Assembly: GCA_963795935.1 (NCBI GenBank)
Contig: CAWCJO010000001.1
Location: forward strand, 1-64,000
Length of the DNA: 64,000 nucleotides
Source of the DNA: JAICMB01 sp963795935
Lineage (GTDB): Bacteria > Acidobacteriota > Terriglobia > Bryobacterales > Bryobacteraceae
Direction: 5' to 3'
Part shown: positions 1 to 8,961 of the stretch, piece after piece
Layout: every line of letters begins with the position of its first letter
Numbering within the stretch: the first letter of the stretch is position 1
The notes under the pieces: generated by a model
Database searches by the model: none
Told to the model about the DNA's origin: nothing
What the model saw: only the letters and a program-made list of their open reading frames with translations
Translations under genes and position numbers: made by a program

Positions 1-164
1 TTCGGCGCGTCGATATTTGTCATTTTTTCGATCGCTTCGGCAGGCCGCTGTTTTTATTGAACCCGGCTGGATTCAGGATGGCAGCAGCTCTGGCGACCCA
101 CGTTCCCATCTCGGCCGCGGACTTGTGGGATAAGATGAGTCAATACGACTATGCCATTATCGGC

Positions 165-1470
165 TGGGATAAAATTCGGCCGTACGAGATGCTCGCGTCG
201 AATCGGCGCGGGCGGCATGGGCTAGGTGTGGAAGGCGCGCGACACGCCGCTGGACCGCATGGTCGGCATCAAGGTTTCGAAGCGGGAGTTCACCGAGGCT
301 TTGAGCGCGAAGCCGAGGCCGTAGCGGCGCTCGCTCATCCGCGTATTTGCAGGCTGTACGACATCGGTCCGAACTTTCTGGTTTTTGAATACCTGGAAGG
401 CGAGCCGCCGAAGGGGCCGTTGCCGGTTGAGAGGGCGTTGGAATATGCGTCGCAAATCTGTGACGCTCTGTATGCTGGCGCACACCAGGAAGATCACGCA
501 TCGCGATCTGAAACCCGCCGATATTCCGGTGACCAAGGCCGGCATAAAACTGCTGGATTTCGGCTTGGTCAAGATCGAGAAGCCACTTCCCATTGCCTTC
601 AAGGAAGGAGCGAAGATAGGCTTCGATGTTGCCGCCCTCGTTTGACGCATACGCCTGCCAGCGCCCATCCGGAGAGACTTTTCCCTGGGCCTCCTGAATA
701 TCTTGGCGCCAGGACGGCTAACGCCGATGCCGGGACCGCGGAAATCGCCCAGGGCCAGCGGGACAGACTGAAACTCGCGTGCCGCCAGGAGCCTCCCGCG
801 CAGTTGCTTCTCCCGCGGTTATCAATTCCAGCGCCGCCTTCAGATCGCGCGGGATGTATGCTCTGCCTCGTCGTCCGCGGGGTCCTTCTCGCAGGCTGCG
901 CCTCAGGACGCGATCTAAAACCGGCGGCGCGTAGAGACCGCGCGGGGCGCTCCAGAATCGCCGCGATCCCACGCTGGCCCTGCATCGACCCTTCAAACGC
1001 CCGCTGGCCCGTCTGTATCATACAGCACCAGCCCAAACGAAAAAATGTCGCTCCGCGGACCCGCCTCGTTCCCGTTTAGCTGCTCCGGCGACATATAGAG
1101 CAGCGTCCCCACGATCTGGCCCTTCATCGTAAGGCCGAACTAAGCGCTCTCGTCCCCCATCGCGATGGGCTGATCTCGCATGGCCCGGGCGTCGAGGTCC
1201 ACTGGCGCGGGGACAGCCGGGAATTGTTTTATCGCGCCGGCGGCACCAGCTGGAAAATTATGGCCGTGGAGGTGAAGCCGGATCCATCCTTTCAGCCTAA
1301 GGCGCCCAAGCCCTTGTTCGAGGTCCGTGTTGGGCGCCGACGAAAACCGGAATCCTGCCTGGACCAAAACTCCGGACGGAAAGAAATTCCTGGCGGAGGT
1401 CGTGCATCCGGATATTATCTCCGATGCAATTACAGTGGATCTGAACTGGCAAGCCGGATTGAAGAAGTAA
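165..1470 (+). pseudogene. Broken Ser/Thr protein kinase with C-terminal TolB/WD40-like propeller
   Basis: Pieces of one acidobacterial-type kinase can be read across several frames. The N-lobe and catalytic loop lie on the plus strand: IRPYEMLA near 177, FEREAEAVAALAHPRICRLY near 300, HRDLKP near 500 and LLDFGLVKIEK near 550. The part after the DFG motif is found on the minus strand between about 1138 and 576. The propeller end is on the plus strand again: HWRGDSRELFYRAGG near 1200 and VDLNWQAGLKK ending with TAA at 1468-1470, a typical end for these kinases. In an intact relative the order is kinase domain, membrane segment, propeller; the membrane segment and most of the propeller are missing. 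At least four frame changes are also present. Either a decayed gene with an internal inversion or a badly assembled stretch. Confidence 0.75.
576..1138 (-). other. Inverted segment inside the broken kinase gene
   Basis: Read on the minus strand from 1138 downward this segment gives GQIVGTLLYMSPEQL, SDIFSFGLVLY, FEGSMQGQRGIAAILER, DRVLRRSL, RDLKAALELI and then SPDGRWQAYASNEGGNIEAY, GNGKW. These are the C-lobe of a kinase followed by a propeller strand. Flipping the segment back in place restores the expected order between DFGLVKIEK on the left and HWRGDSRELFY on the right. Breakpoints are only estimated, and no inverted repeat was recognised at either end. Confidence 0.65.
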
Positions 1471-1606
1471 AGCTGGGCCTGACTCTACACGCCGCTGGAA
1501 ACGGCGCGCATGAAAGCAGTCATCATGTTAATGGGCTCTGCCGGCGGTCCCGGCGGAATATTTGAGTGGTCACCGGTGCGTTACGGTACTATAGCAGTTC
1601 GCCCCA

Positions 1607-2428
1607 ATGCCTCTTTATCAGGTGATTGTTCTCGCCATCGTTCAAGGCTTGACGAGTTTCTGCCTGTCAGCAGTTCCGCCCACTTGGAAGTTGTTCCCTG
1701 GCTGTTCGGCTGGAAAGACCCGGGGCTCACCTTTGACATCGCGCTTCATGCCGGCACCCTCGCCGCCGTAATCATCTATTTCTTGCGCGACTGGATGCAG
1801 ATCATTGCGCAGGCTTCGGGATCCGGGTCGGCGGCGATCGCGAACTGGAGAAGAACCCCAACCTGCTCTGGCTGCTCGTCATTGGCATCCATTCCGGTGG
1901 GCATTGCCGGACTCTCTTCGACAAGCGGCCGAAACCAGTTGGCGCAACCTTATCTGATCGGCGCCATGCTTATCGCTGGTCGGCATCTGATGTGGATCGC
2001 CGACCAAGAACGAACGGCCGCAAGGGCATGGGCCGGTCAACGGCATCGATGCGATCGTGGTCGGGTCGGCGCAGGCCCTCGCCGTCGTGCCGGGAACCTC
2101 TCGCAGCGGCATCACCATCACGGCCGGGCTGTTCCGCGATTTCAGCGCGAAACCGCCGCCCGCTTCTCATTCCTGCTCTCCACCCCCGCCATCGCCGCCG
2201 CCGCGGCAAAGAATCCTGGGACATGCACAAACGGCGGCATTCCGCCCGGGATGGGGGTGCCGTTCGCGCTCGGCATTGTGGTCAGCGGCATCGTGGGCGC
2301 CGTCGTCATCGCCTTCTTCCTGCGCTATCTGCGCGGCCATCAGTCTGACGCCTTTCGTTTGGTACCGCATCATTTTTGGCATAATAGTAATCGCTCTGGC
2401 TGTATTTTTCCGCTTCAACGCGGAATGA
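1607..2428 (+). pseudogene. uppP: Undecaprenyl-diphosphatase UppP (BacA family), frameshifted
   Basis: The integral membrane enzyme dephosphorylates undecaprenyl diphosphate to recycle the lipid carrier for peptidoglycan and other wall polymers. The start is MPLYQVIVLAIVQGLT at 1607; one base is then missing before FLPVSSSAHLEVVPWLFGW, the conserved first motif. The second motif VVPGTSRSGITITAGLFRDF is clear near 2085, and the last helix IIFGIIVIALAVFF ends at 2428. Pieces between them sit in all three frames, so at least five single-base indels are needed. The total span fits a normal protein of about 270 residues, so nothing large is missing. Since the enzyme is usually essential, sequencing error is the simplest explanation. 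The stop overlaps the next start (ATGA), suggesting translational coupling with ftsK. Confidence 0.85.
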
Positions 2429-4784
2429 GGTTACTCGGTCCGACTCGCTTCGAGCGGCTGAACGAAGCCCTCGCATTCGTGTTTCTGTTCGCGGGCTGTT
2501 CCTGATCCTGAGCCTGGTCTCGTACCACGCCGAGGATCCCTCCTGGAACGCGGTTTCGAGCGCGGGGCGCGCGCACAACCTGACCGGCCTCGCGGGCGCG
2601 CACATCTCCGACCTCTGCTCCAAACGCTGGGCCTCGCGGCGTTCGCGATTCCGTTTCTGCTCTGGCTGCTGGCCTGGCAATGGATTCGCTCGCAGCCGAT
2701 CGCCGACGCCGGCGTAAAATTACCGGCTCGCTGCTGCTGCTCTTCAGCGTCTGCGGCGGATGGCGCTCGGTCCTTATTGGCGCCCCTGGCCCATTTCCTT
2801 CGGCCCGGCGGCGTGCTGGGCACGCTTCTGTCCGACTATCTGCTCTCCGTATTGAACGTCACTGGCACGCTTCTGGTCGCAGCCATCGCGTTCATCGCTT
2901 CGCTGTATCTGATATCGACGTTCTCCATGGCGCGTCTCGCCGTCTGGTTGCCGGTCCGATCCGCTGGTGGCGGTCGCTGGCGAAGGCTTCGCGCGCTGGC
3001 CGCCAAGAAACGGCGGATCGCCAAGGAGCCGGCCCGAACAGCGCGCCGGGAAGCGCGGTTCGCGCGCGGCAAAGGCGCACGACGAGGTAAACCGGTGTCC
3101 GCCGCTTGGCCGATACAACTCCTCCGTTCGACGCGATCGAGCCAGAGCCGGAATCGGAGGAGATGAAGGAGATCCCCATCCATGAGCTGGAATACGATAC
3201 TCCGCCGCCTGCCTCCGCTGCCGCTGCGCCGTTGCCCGATCCCGCGCCGGTTGCATCCGCGTAAAGCGGCCGAGCCGGAGCCGCTGCGTCCGCACGTTTA
3301 TGAACTGCCTCCCACCGAGCTGCTGAACGAAGTGCCGGGGCGCAATGCCTACGATTCGCAGGAGCTGAAGGAAATCGCGGCGCGCATCAAATCCAAGTTT
3401 GAAGAGTTCAACGTGCACGGTTCGGTGGTGCAGATCAATCCCGGGCCGGTGGTCACCACTTTCGAATTCAAGCCGGAAGCCGGCGTGAAATATAGCCGCA
3501 TCACGACGCTCACCGAAGATCTGTGCCTCGGTCTGCAGGCCGAATCGATTCTGATCGAGCGCATTCCCGGGAAGCCGACCGTCGGCATCGAAGTTCCGAA
3601 CACGCGGCGCGAAGTGATCAGCCTGCGCCAGATCCTGGAATCGGACGAGTTCCGCGACTCGCCTTCGCAGCTGACAATCTGCCTGGGCAAGGATATCAAC
3701 GGCCGCATCAAAGTCGGCGCGCTCGAATCCATGCCGCACCTGTTGATCGCCGGTTCCACCGGATCGGGCAAGAGCGTGATGCTCAATTCCATGATCATGT
3801 CGATTCTCTACAAATCGACGCCGGACGAAGTGCGCATGATCCTGGTGGATCCCAAGCGCCTGGAAATGGGCATCTATGAAGGCATTCCGCATCTGCTGAC
3901 GCCGGTGATCACGGACGCCAAGAAGGCGACCAACGCGCTGCGCAACGCGGTGCTCGAAATGGAGCGGCGGCTGAAGCTGCTGGCCGCGCAAGGCGTCCGC
4001 AACATCGATCAGTACAATCGCAAGGTCCGCCAATTGATGAACGAGCCGCGCAGCCTGTTCGAGGATGAGGACAGCCGGCGGACGAGGACTTGAAGCCGCT
4101 GCCGTACATTCTGATCCTGATCGACGAGTTGGCGGATCTGATGATGCTGGAGCGCGGCAACGTGGAAGAGGCGGTGACGCGGCTGGCGCAGATGGCGCGC
4201 GCGGTCGGCATGCACCTGGTGCTGGCGACGCAGCGGCCCAGCGTGGACGTGATCACGGGCTTGATCAAAGCGAATTTTCCGTCGCGCATCAGCTTCCGGG
4301 TGGCCACGCGCGTGGACTCCCGCACCGTGCTCGACGTGATGGGCGCCGAGCATCTGCTCGGTAAAGGCGACATGCTGTTTCTGCCGCCCGGCTCGTCGCG
4401 GCTGACGCGCGTCCACGGCGCGTTTGTGACCGAGACGGAGATCAATCGCGTGGTCGAGTTCTGGAAAGAGCAGGCGCGGCCGGAATACGATCAGACATTC
4501 CTGCTGGCGCCGCCGCCGAGGATGGCGAAGACGAGGACGACGCAGGAGATCGACGGCGCGGAGGATCCCGATGTATCAGGATGCCGTGCGCGTGGTGCTG
4601 GAAATGGGCAAAGCGTCGACTTCGACGTTGCAGCGGCGCTTGCGGCTGGGCTACGGCCGCGCGGCGCGCATTCTCGGACATGATGCAGCGCGAGGGCATC
4701 ATCGGCCCGCCGGACGGCAGCAAGCCGCGCGAAGTGTTGAAGCGGCCGGACTGGCTGGAGGAAGTGGAAAGCCAGCTCCGTTAG
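2425..4784 (+). pseudogene. ftsK: DNA translocase FtsK/SpoIIIE family, frameshifted
   Basis: A membrane-anchored hexameric motor that pumps chromosomal DNA during division. The start MRLLGPTRFERLNEALAF leads into a hydrophobic N-terminal region (2430-2960) read in several frames, then an acidic/proline linker. The motor domain is the best preserved part: PGPVVTTFEFKPEAGVKYSR, Walker A AGSTGSGKS near 3755, DPKRLEMGIYEGIPHL near 3850, then after a frame change near 4085 ILIDELADLMM (Walker B) and LATQRPSVDVITGLIKANFP. The gamma DNA-reading domain closes the gene: MYQDAVRVVLEMGKASTSTL, then REGIIGPPDGSKPREVL and the stop at 4784. Length, about 780 residues, is normal for the family. Indels near 2500, 2600, 3180, 4085, 4520 and 4680 break it. 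Confidence 0.88.
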
Positions 4785-4852
4785 TTCTTAATTTCCGCTA
4801 GTTTGGCGCGGCGCGATTCGGCTGCTGAAAGATAATGGGAGAAAGTTTCCCA

Positions 4853-5080
4853 ATGCTCGACTGGATATCCTGCCCGGCGGTGGAGCGGCATGCCGACAAG
4901 GTTAGCGGCGCCTGGGTGTTTCGGGGAACGCGAGTGCCGGTTCCCGCCCTGTTTTCGAATCTCGAGGGCGGCGCCACGATTGACGAGTTCCTGGAGTGGT
5001 CTCCAGGCGTATCCCGCGAGGATGTAAAGAAAGTGTTGGAGCACGCATCGCGCAGCTTGGGCAATCCGTTGGCAGTGTGA
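4853..5080 (+). CDS. DUF433 family protein, probable antitoxin
   Basis: A 75-residue protein reading MLDWISCPAVERHADKVSG, then WVFRGTRVPVPALF and TIDEFLEWSPGVSREDVKKV. This is the usual DUF433 layout: a short strand region followed by a winged-helix-like part. DUF433 genes are normally followed by a DUF5615 PIN-like nuclease gene and the pair is regarded as a toxin-antitoxin system. The ATG at 4853 is preferred over the one at 4835 because it matches the common family start and has a GGGAG ribosome site about ten bases upstream. A broken DUF5615 gene begins ten bases downstream. The antitoxin role is inferred from family and context. Confidence 0.8.
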   Translation: MLDWISCPAVERHADKVSGAWVFRGTRVPVPALFSNLEGGATIDEFLEWSPGVSREDVKKVLEHASRSLGNPLAV

Positions 5081-5090
5081 CGGGTCTCCC

Positions 5091-5270
5091 GTGCGGATAT
5101 TGCTTGACCATAACACCGTGCTCCATTTCGATACTTCTTCATCGGACATGCATTAAAACAGCTTATGAACGAGGCTGGGCAGAATCGACGAATGGGGATC
5201 TCCTCCGAATGGCGGAAAAAAGCCGGTTTCGATACGACGACATCCGGCGCGTGGGTAACGTCTGTTTCAC
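5091..5270 (+). pseudogene. DUF5615 PIN-like toxin remnant, frameshifted
   Basis: It starts with GTG as MRILLDHNT, the usual start of DUF5615 PIN-like nucleases in which the first aspartate is a metal ligand. The continuation changes frame twice: RYFFIGHALK near 5130, then TAYERGWAESTNGDLLRMAEK near 5160, and AGFDTTTSG near 5225. All are family-typical stretches. The carboxy-terminal part is missing or unreadable before the ankyrin gene begins. As written, translation would stop after about 21 residues, so no active toxin would be made unless these indels are sequence errors. Confidence 0.7.
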
Positions 5271-5271
5271 A

Positions 5272-6649
5272 TGAGCCGAGGCAATCCGCGCGGGCGATCT
5301 GGCTCGGGTGGAAGAAATGCTCCAGGCGCGGCCTGAGATTGCGGACCTGACGATGCCGTATGGCGACGAGCATCGGCCCATCCACTACGCGGTGATGCAA
5401 CCTTCGGCCGGAGATGGTGCGGCTGCTGATGCGGTACGGGGCGAATGCGCGTCAAGGCATCGATCCGCATCGCGCCGCCACGGCGGCTTGGACCATCGCG
5501 AAGGAGCGAGGGTACGACGAAATCGTCGCCGTTATCGAGGCGGAGGAACGGCGGCGCGGCGAGATAACGGAGGATGCACCCGAAGTCGAGGCGATCGGCG
5601 CCGACGCTGCCCGCGCGGCGGTCGCGTCGGGGAATGTCGAGTGGTTGCGCGCGCGACACGCGGAAGGAAGCTTGGTGAACCCGATCCGATGGGATGACGG
5701 CGGGTTGCTGACGGCCGCTGTGCGGCACAACAAGCCGGACATGCTCCGGCTGCTACTGGACTACGGCTTCGATCCGGATGAACGCGTCTCGATCGGCGAA
5801 AGGCGACTGGGTGGCGTACTCGCAAGGATATCGGCTGTGGCGCTGCGCAGCGCTCGGCCTCCGATCCCGAGATGGCTGAAATGCTGCTGCGGCGTGGAGC
5901 GAGTCCGAACGTGCACGTGGACTCGAGCGGCTCGGCCGTGCATCGCGCCTATAGCCATAAGCAGTCCGGACATGGTCGAATTGCTGCGCCGTCATGGCGG
6001 CATCGTGAGCGCGGATACGGCGGCGCATTACCGGCAGGCAGATCTGGCGCGGCAGATGCTCGCGGACCACGGTCGCGGAGCCCTTCCGGAGGGAATTGTT
6101 TCTCCCGGCAAACCGCTGGCACAGGAACTGCTTGCGGATGGCGGCGATCGGAGATCGTGCGCAAGGCGCTGGAACGTATTGACTGGCTGCACGACGACCC
6201 GCGGTGGTTCAGGTATCCTGACGAACCCACTCAGCTTCTGGCACCACATTCCGTGGCTGTACGCGGAAAGTCGCGAGTTGGATCGGGGAACGTATCTGTC
6301 GTGCTTCGTGCTCATTTTGCACGGTGCGATCCGAACGTAATCGGCGCTTTTACGCGGACAGCGCTGCATGAAATCGCCGCGATGGGTAAGCACGTGACTG
6401 AAGAAGAGGCCGCGGCGCTCACGGTGGCGCTGCTTGACGCCGGCGCCAGTACGGACATGCGCGACCACATTCTGAAGAGTAGGCCGCTCGGCTGGGCCTG
6501 CCGGTGGGCCGCGCGGAGGTGGCGAAGTACTGTTGAAGCGAGGCGCCGATCCCGTGGAGGCGCGTGCCGAGCCGTGGGCGCGGCCGAGAGCGTGGGCGGA
6601 GAAGATGGGGCGCAGCAGCGTTTCAGCGGTACTGAGTCACGGTGGGTGA
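5272..6649 (+). pseudogene. Ankyrin-repeat protein, frameshifted
   Basis: A protein of about 450 residues built of ankyrin-like repeats, seen in fragments: EAIRAGDLARVEEMLQARPE near 5278, RPEMVRLLMRYGANARQGID from about 5408, GLLTAAVRHNKPDMLRLLLD near 5705, RPEMAEMLLRRGASPNVHVD near 5865, and after further frame changes RTALHEIAAMGKHVTEEEA near 6358 and ALLDAGASTDMRDHIL near 6430. The last frame ends MGRSSVSAVLSHGG with TGA at 6647-6649. At least six indels are required. Ankyrin proteins bind other proteins; no catalytic domain is visible and the partner is unknown. It lies directly after the DUF433/DUF5615 pair, with no sign of a shared function. Confidence 0.7.
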
Positions 6650-7011
6650 GAGATTAGCGATTTACGCCTTGACGGTTTTGGCGGGCGGTTGGCTGGGTGG
6701 AAGAGCCTCGGCATTGCCGCTAGTCGTACTTCCCGACGATATGGCCGCTGTGGCCGCGAGCATCTCCCGTATGAAGGCCGCGTCGGAGGAGGTCGCGAGC
6801 CAGCTCGGCTGATCGCGGTGTTGTTCGCCGAGGGGATCATGCGTCGGGAGCGGCGCTCCGGGAAAGCTCTGCCGAGATCGGAAGCGGGCCTAGAAGATAT
6901 CTGGAGCGGGTTCTGGAATATGCCGGGCCCTGGCACTTCCACCTGTTGGGCGTTTGTCGTCAGCTTGATCTCTACCCACCCTCCCAATGGCGCATTCTCC
7001 AGGACTTCGCT
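6650..7011 (+). other. Unassigned stretch with a possible gene remnant
   Basis: About 360 bases with no intact gene. A plus-strand reading near 6892-7035 gives RYLERVLEYAGPWHFHLLGV followed by CRQLDLYPPSQWRILQDF, which looks like real protein sequence, but I do not recognise the family and no start or upstream domain joins it in one frame. It ends where the duplicated permease segment begins. Confidence 0.35.
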
Positions 7012-8088
7012 GCGGGCGCGGAACATTTTTATCCTTCTTTATCCTTCGTTCTCGTACGGAGGACCATGTCTTACTCCTGCCGCAGAGCCGCTAGCGGATC
7101 AATTCGAGACGCTCGCCTTGCCGGCGCATAGCCGGCGAGAATCGCGGCGCTTAGGAGGACGACGCCGGCCAGCGCCAAGGTTCCCGGATCGTTGGGCTGG
7201 GTTTCGAACAGAAACGATTTGACAAGCCGGGACGCGCCCAACGCGGCAGGCACGCTGATCGCGAGTCCCACCGCCGCCAGTAGTAGAACGCGGCGCAGAA
7301 CCATCCATACCACAGCGCCGCGTTGCGCGCCCAGAGCCATACGGATTCCAATCTCGCCCGTCTGCCGCGCGACGTTGTACGACATCGTCCCGTAAAGACC
7401 AATGCACGCCATCAGGAGAGCGAGGACCGCGAAACCCGTGCATAGTTTCGCGAACGTGAGTTCCTGGCTGATCGTTCGATCGATTTCCGCTGCCTGTGTG
7501 ACCACGTTTGTGACGGGGATGCGTGAATCCGCCTCCCGCACGATCTCGTGCACGCTCTTGACATACCTCAGCGGATCACCCGCGGTGCGCAGCGCGTAGG
7601 TCACCCGGTCCGAAGAAAACTGGCTGACCGCTACGAACACGGTCATTGCACTCTCCTCTTCATTTTTCAAACCACCGTACCGCACGTTCGCCGACACGCC
7701 GACGATTCCGAGATCGCGCTTCTCCTCCGGGAGCGTGATGCGCCGGCCTACCGGATTCTCGTTGCCGAAGTAAGTCCGCGCCAGCCGCTCGCTGATCACT
7801 GCAACCGGCCTCGATTCCGGTTGGTCGCGGTCGTCAATCTCGCGCCCGGCCAGGATCGGAATCCGCATCGTCGTGAGGAAACGCGGTCCGGCGGCCAGGA
7901 CGCGCGCGTCTTCGAGGGTAACAGCGCCGATCTTCATTGGCCCCCTGATTGGCGCGGCGCGGCCGGCGTTGATGATGGAGATTTGCGAAAGCGTCGCGCT
8001 GCTCACTCCGGGGATCGATTCGAAGCGCTTGCGCAGGTCCGAGTAAAAGGTGGCGATCTCCGGGTCACGATGCTCGGCTTGGCGCGGG
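7012..8088. repeat. Direct repeat copy A (3' third of the permease gene)
   Basis: About 1.07 kb nearly identical to 9722-10790, in the same orientation. Identity begins at the GCGCGGAACATTTT sequence downstream of the permease stop codon and fades near 8075-8088, inside the permease coding sequence. Copy A has a small extra TTTATCCTTC duplication near 7035 and scattered point differences. Confidence 0.9.
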
Positions 8089-8100
8089 CTAGCGGGTGCG
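7071..8100 (-). pseudogene. Truncated FtsX-like ABC permease (ADOP type), C-terminal fragment
   Basis: This fragment encodes only the last 340 or so residues of a large permease, ending ARRASRIDPLAALRQE with TAA at 7071-7073. It includes part of the periplasmic domain (RITLPEEKRDLGIVGVSANV) and the last membrane segments (AVLALLMACIGLYGTMSYNV). It is almost identical to the same part of the full permease at 9771-12508. The open frame runs upstream to 8249, but the part beyond about 8100 is unrelated and has no signal peptide or membrane start. It is best read as a partial duplication with no promoter of its own. Unlike the parent copy it keeps the intact reading frame at the C terminus. Confidence 0.85.
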
Positions 8101-8189
8101 GGCGGGCCGACATGGTGGCATGAGCGTTTTTCGTCGGTATGGACGAAGGGACGTTGTAATAAAGGGTAAGTTTTGCATCGTGCGTGAAT

Positions 8190-8211
8190 AGGCTTTAGCC
8201 TCCCTTTTTTT
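8190..8211 (+). terminator. Weak intrinsic terminator-like hairpin
   Basis: A short stem AGGC/GCCT with a four-base loop is followed by a run of seven T. It lies between the truncated permease and the higBA promoter. The stem is too short for firm calling. Confidence 0.3.
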
Positions 8212-8235
8212 CCGCCTGCTCGTGCTAAAATTTTC

Positions 8236-8264
8236 TTGACATGCGCCACGTGGCGGGTTACATT
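8236..8264 (+). promoter_or_regulatory. Promoter of higBA
   Basis: A perfect -35 box TTGACA (8236-8241) and a -10 box TACATT (8259-8264) are separated by exactly 17 bases. The higB ATG begins only five bases after the -10 box, so the transcript would start at or next to the start codon and be leaderless. Confidence 0.75.
8244..8255. promoter_or_regulatory. Likely HigA operator, 12-bp palindrome in the promoter spacer
   Basis: CGCCACGTGGCG is a perfect inverted repeat lying between the -35 and -10 boxes of higBA. HigA antitoxins bind such palindromes as dimers and repress their own operon, so binding here would block RNA polymerase. Confidence 0.65.
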
Positions 8265-8269
8265 GCGGG

Positions 8270-8545
8270 ATGATAAAGAGTTTCCGCCACAAGGGACTGA
8301 AACGGCTTTTCGAGAACGACGACCCGAGCGGCGTGAACCCGGAACACGTGGGGAAGCTGAAGAACATTCTGGCGACCCTTCACGCCGCCCCTACGGTTAG
8401 CCATATGGACTTGCCGGGGTTCCGGTTGCATCCTCTCAAGGGAGACTTGAAAGGATTTTGGGGCGTGACAGTACGCGCCAACTGGCGGGTGATTTTCCGC
8501 TTTGACGAAGACGCGGAGGACGTTGATTATGTCGATTACCACTAG
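8270..8545 (+). CDS. higB: HigB-type toxin (RelE superfamily, plasmid maintenance killer)
   Basis: A 91-residue protein starting MIKSFRHKGLKRLFENDD, with HVGKLKNILATLHAA and, at the end, GFWGVTVRANWRVIFRFDED and DVDYVDYH. This matches the HigB/PF05015 toxin family, which fold like RelE and cut mRNA on the ribosome. The conserved arginine in NWRVIF is present, and the length is normal. It is the first gene of the operon, the usual toxin-first order of higBA, with higA 17 bases downstream. The promoter places the transcript start at the ATG, so the toxin would be translated from a leaderless message. The frame is intact. Confidence 0.93.
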   Translation: MIKSFRHKGLKRLFENDDPSGVNPEHVGKLKNILATLHAAPTVSHMDLPGFRLHPLKGDLKGFWGVTVRANWRVIFRFDEDAEDVDYVDYH

Positions 8546-8562
8546 AACAGGGAGAACGACCC

Positions 8563-8961
8563 ATGCCTATGAAAAATCCGCCGCATCCCGGCGTTGTCGT
8601 GTTGCAGGAGTGCATTGAGCCTTCGGGCTTGACCATCACGCAAGCAGCGGAAGCTCTTGGCGTGACGCGCAACACGCTTTCCGAACTGGTGAACGGCAAG
8701 CGCGGCATATCTCCCGAAATGGCCGTGAGAATAGCAAAGGTTTTCGGCGGCACCGAGGAAGGCTGGCTTATTCAGCAGGCGCAGTACGAGCTTGCCACGT
8801 TCGCCGCGACCGCATCAAACTCAAACGGCTGGAAATCGCTTAAACATGAGCGACCGACAACTCGCGAGCTCGCGGAGCGAGTAGCGCAACTGAGGCGCTG
8901 TCCTTGCGGGAGCTTCCGGGTCGACGTCCGACTCCAAAGATGTGTTGATTCTGATGCCTGA
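8563..8961 (+). CDS. higA: HigA-type antitoxin, XRE family DNA-binding protein
   Basis: It starts MPMKNPPHPGVVVLQECIEP and has a helix-turn-helix, TITQAAEALGVTRNTLSELV followed by NGKRGISPEMAVRIAKVFGG, the standard HigA arrangement. It would neutralise HigB and repress the operon through the palindrome at 8244-8255. A GGGAG ribosome site lies seven bases before the ATG. The tail looks frameshifted: after QQAQYELA one missing base near 8800 would restore HVRRDRIKLKRLEIA and a stop at 8841-8843, the normal end of this family, giving about 93 residues. As written the protein runs on to 8961 with a non-family tail. The DNA-binding part is unaffected. Confidence 0.92.
   Translation: MPMKNPPHPGVVVLQECIEPSGLTITQAAEALGVTRNTLSELVNGKRGISPEMAVRIAKVFGGTEEGWLIQQAQYELATFAATASNSNGWKSLKHERPTTRELAERVAQLRRCPCGSFRVDVRLQRCVDSDA

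Noticed and set aside
2774..4033. Long minus-strand open frame (419 codons)
   Set aside because: It is antisense to the well supported FtsK motor domain; its translation is rich in histidine, aspartate and arginine and has no family motif.
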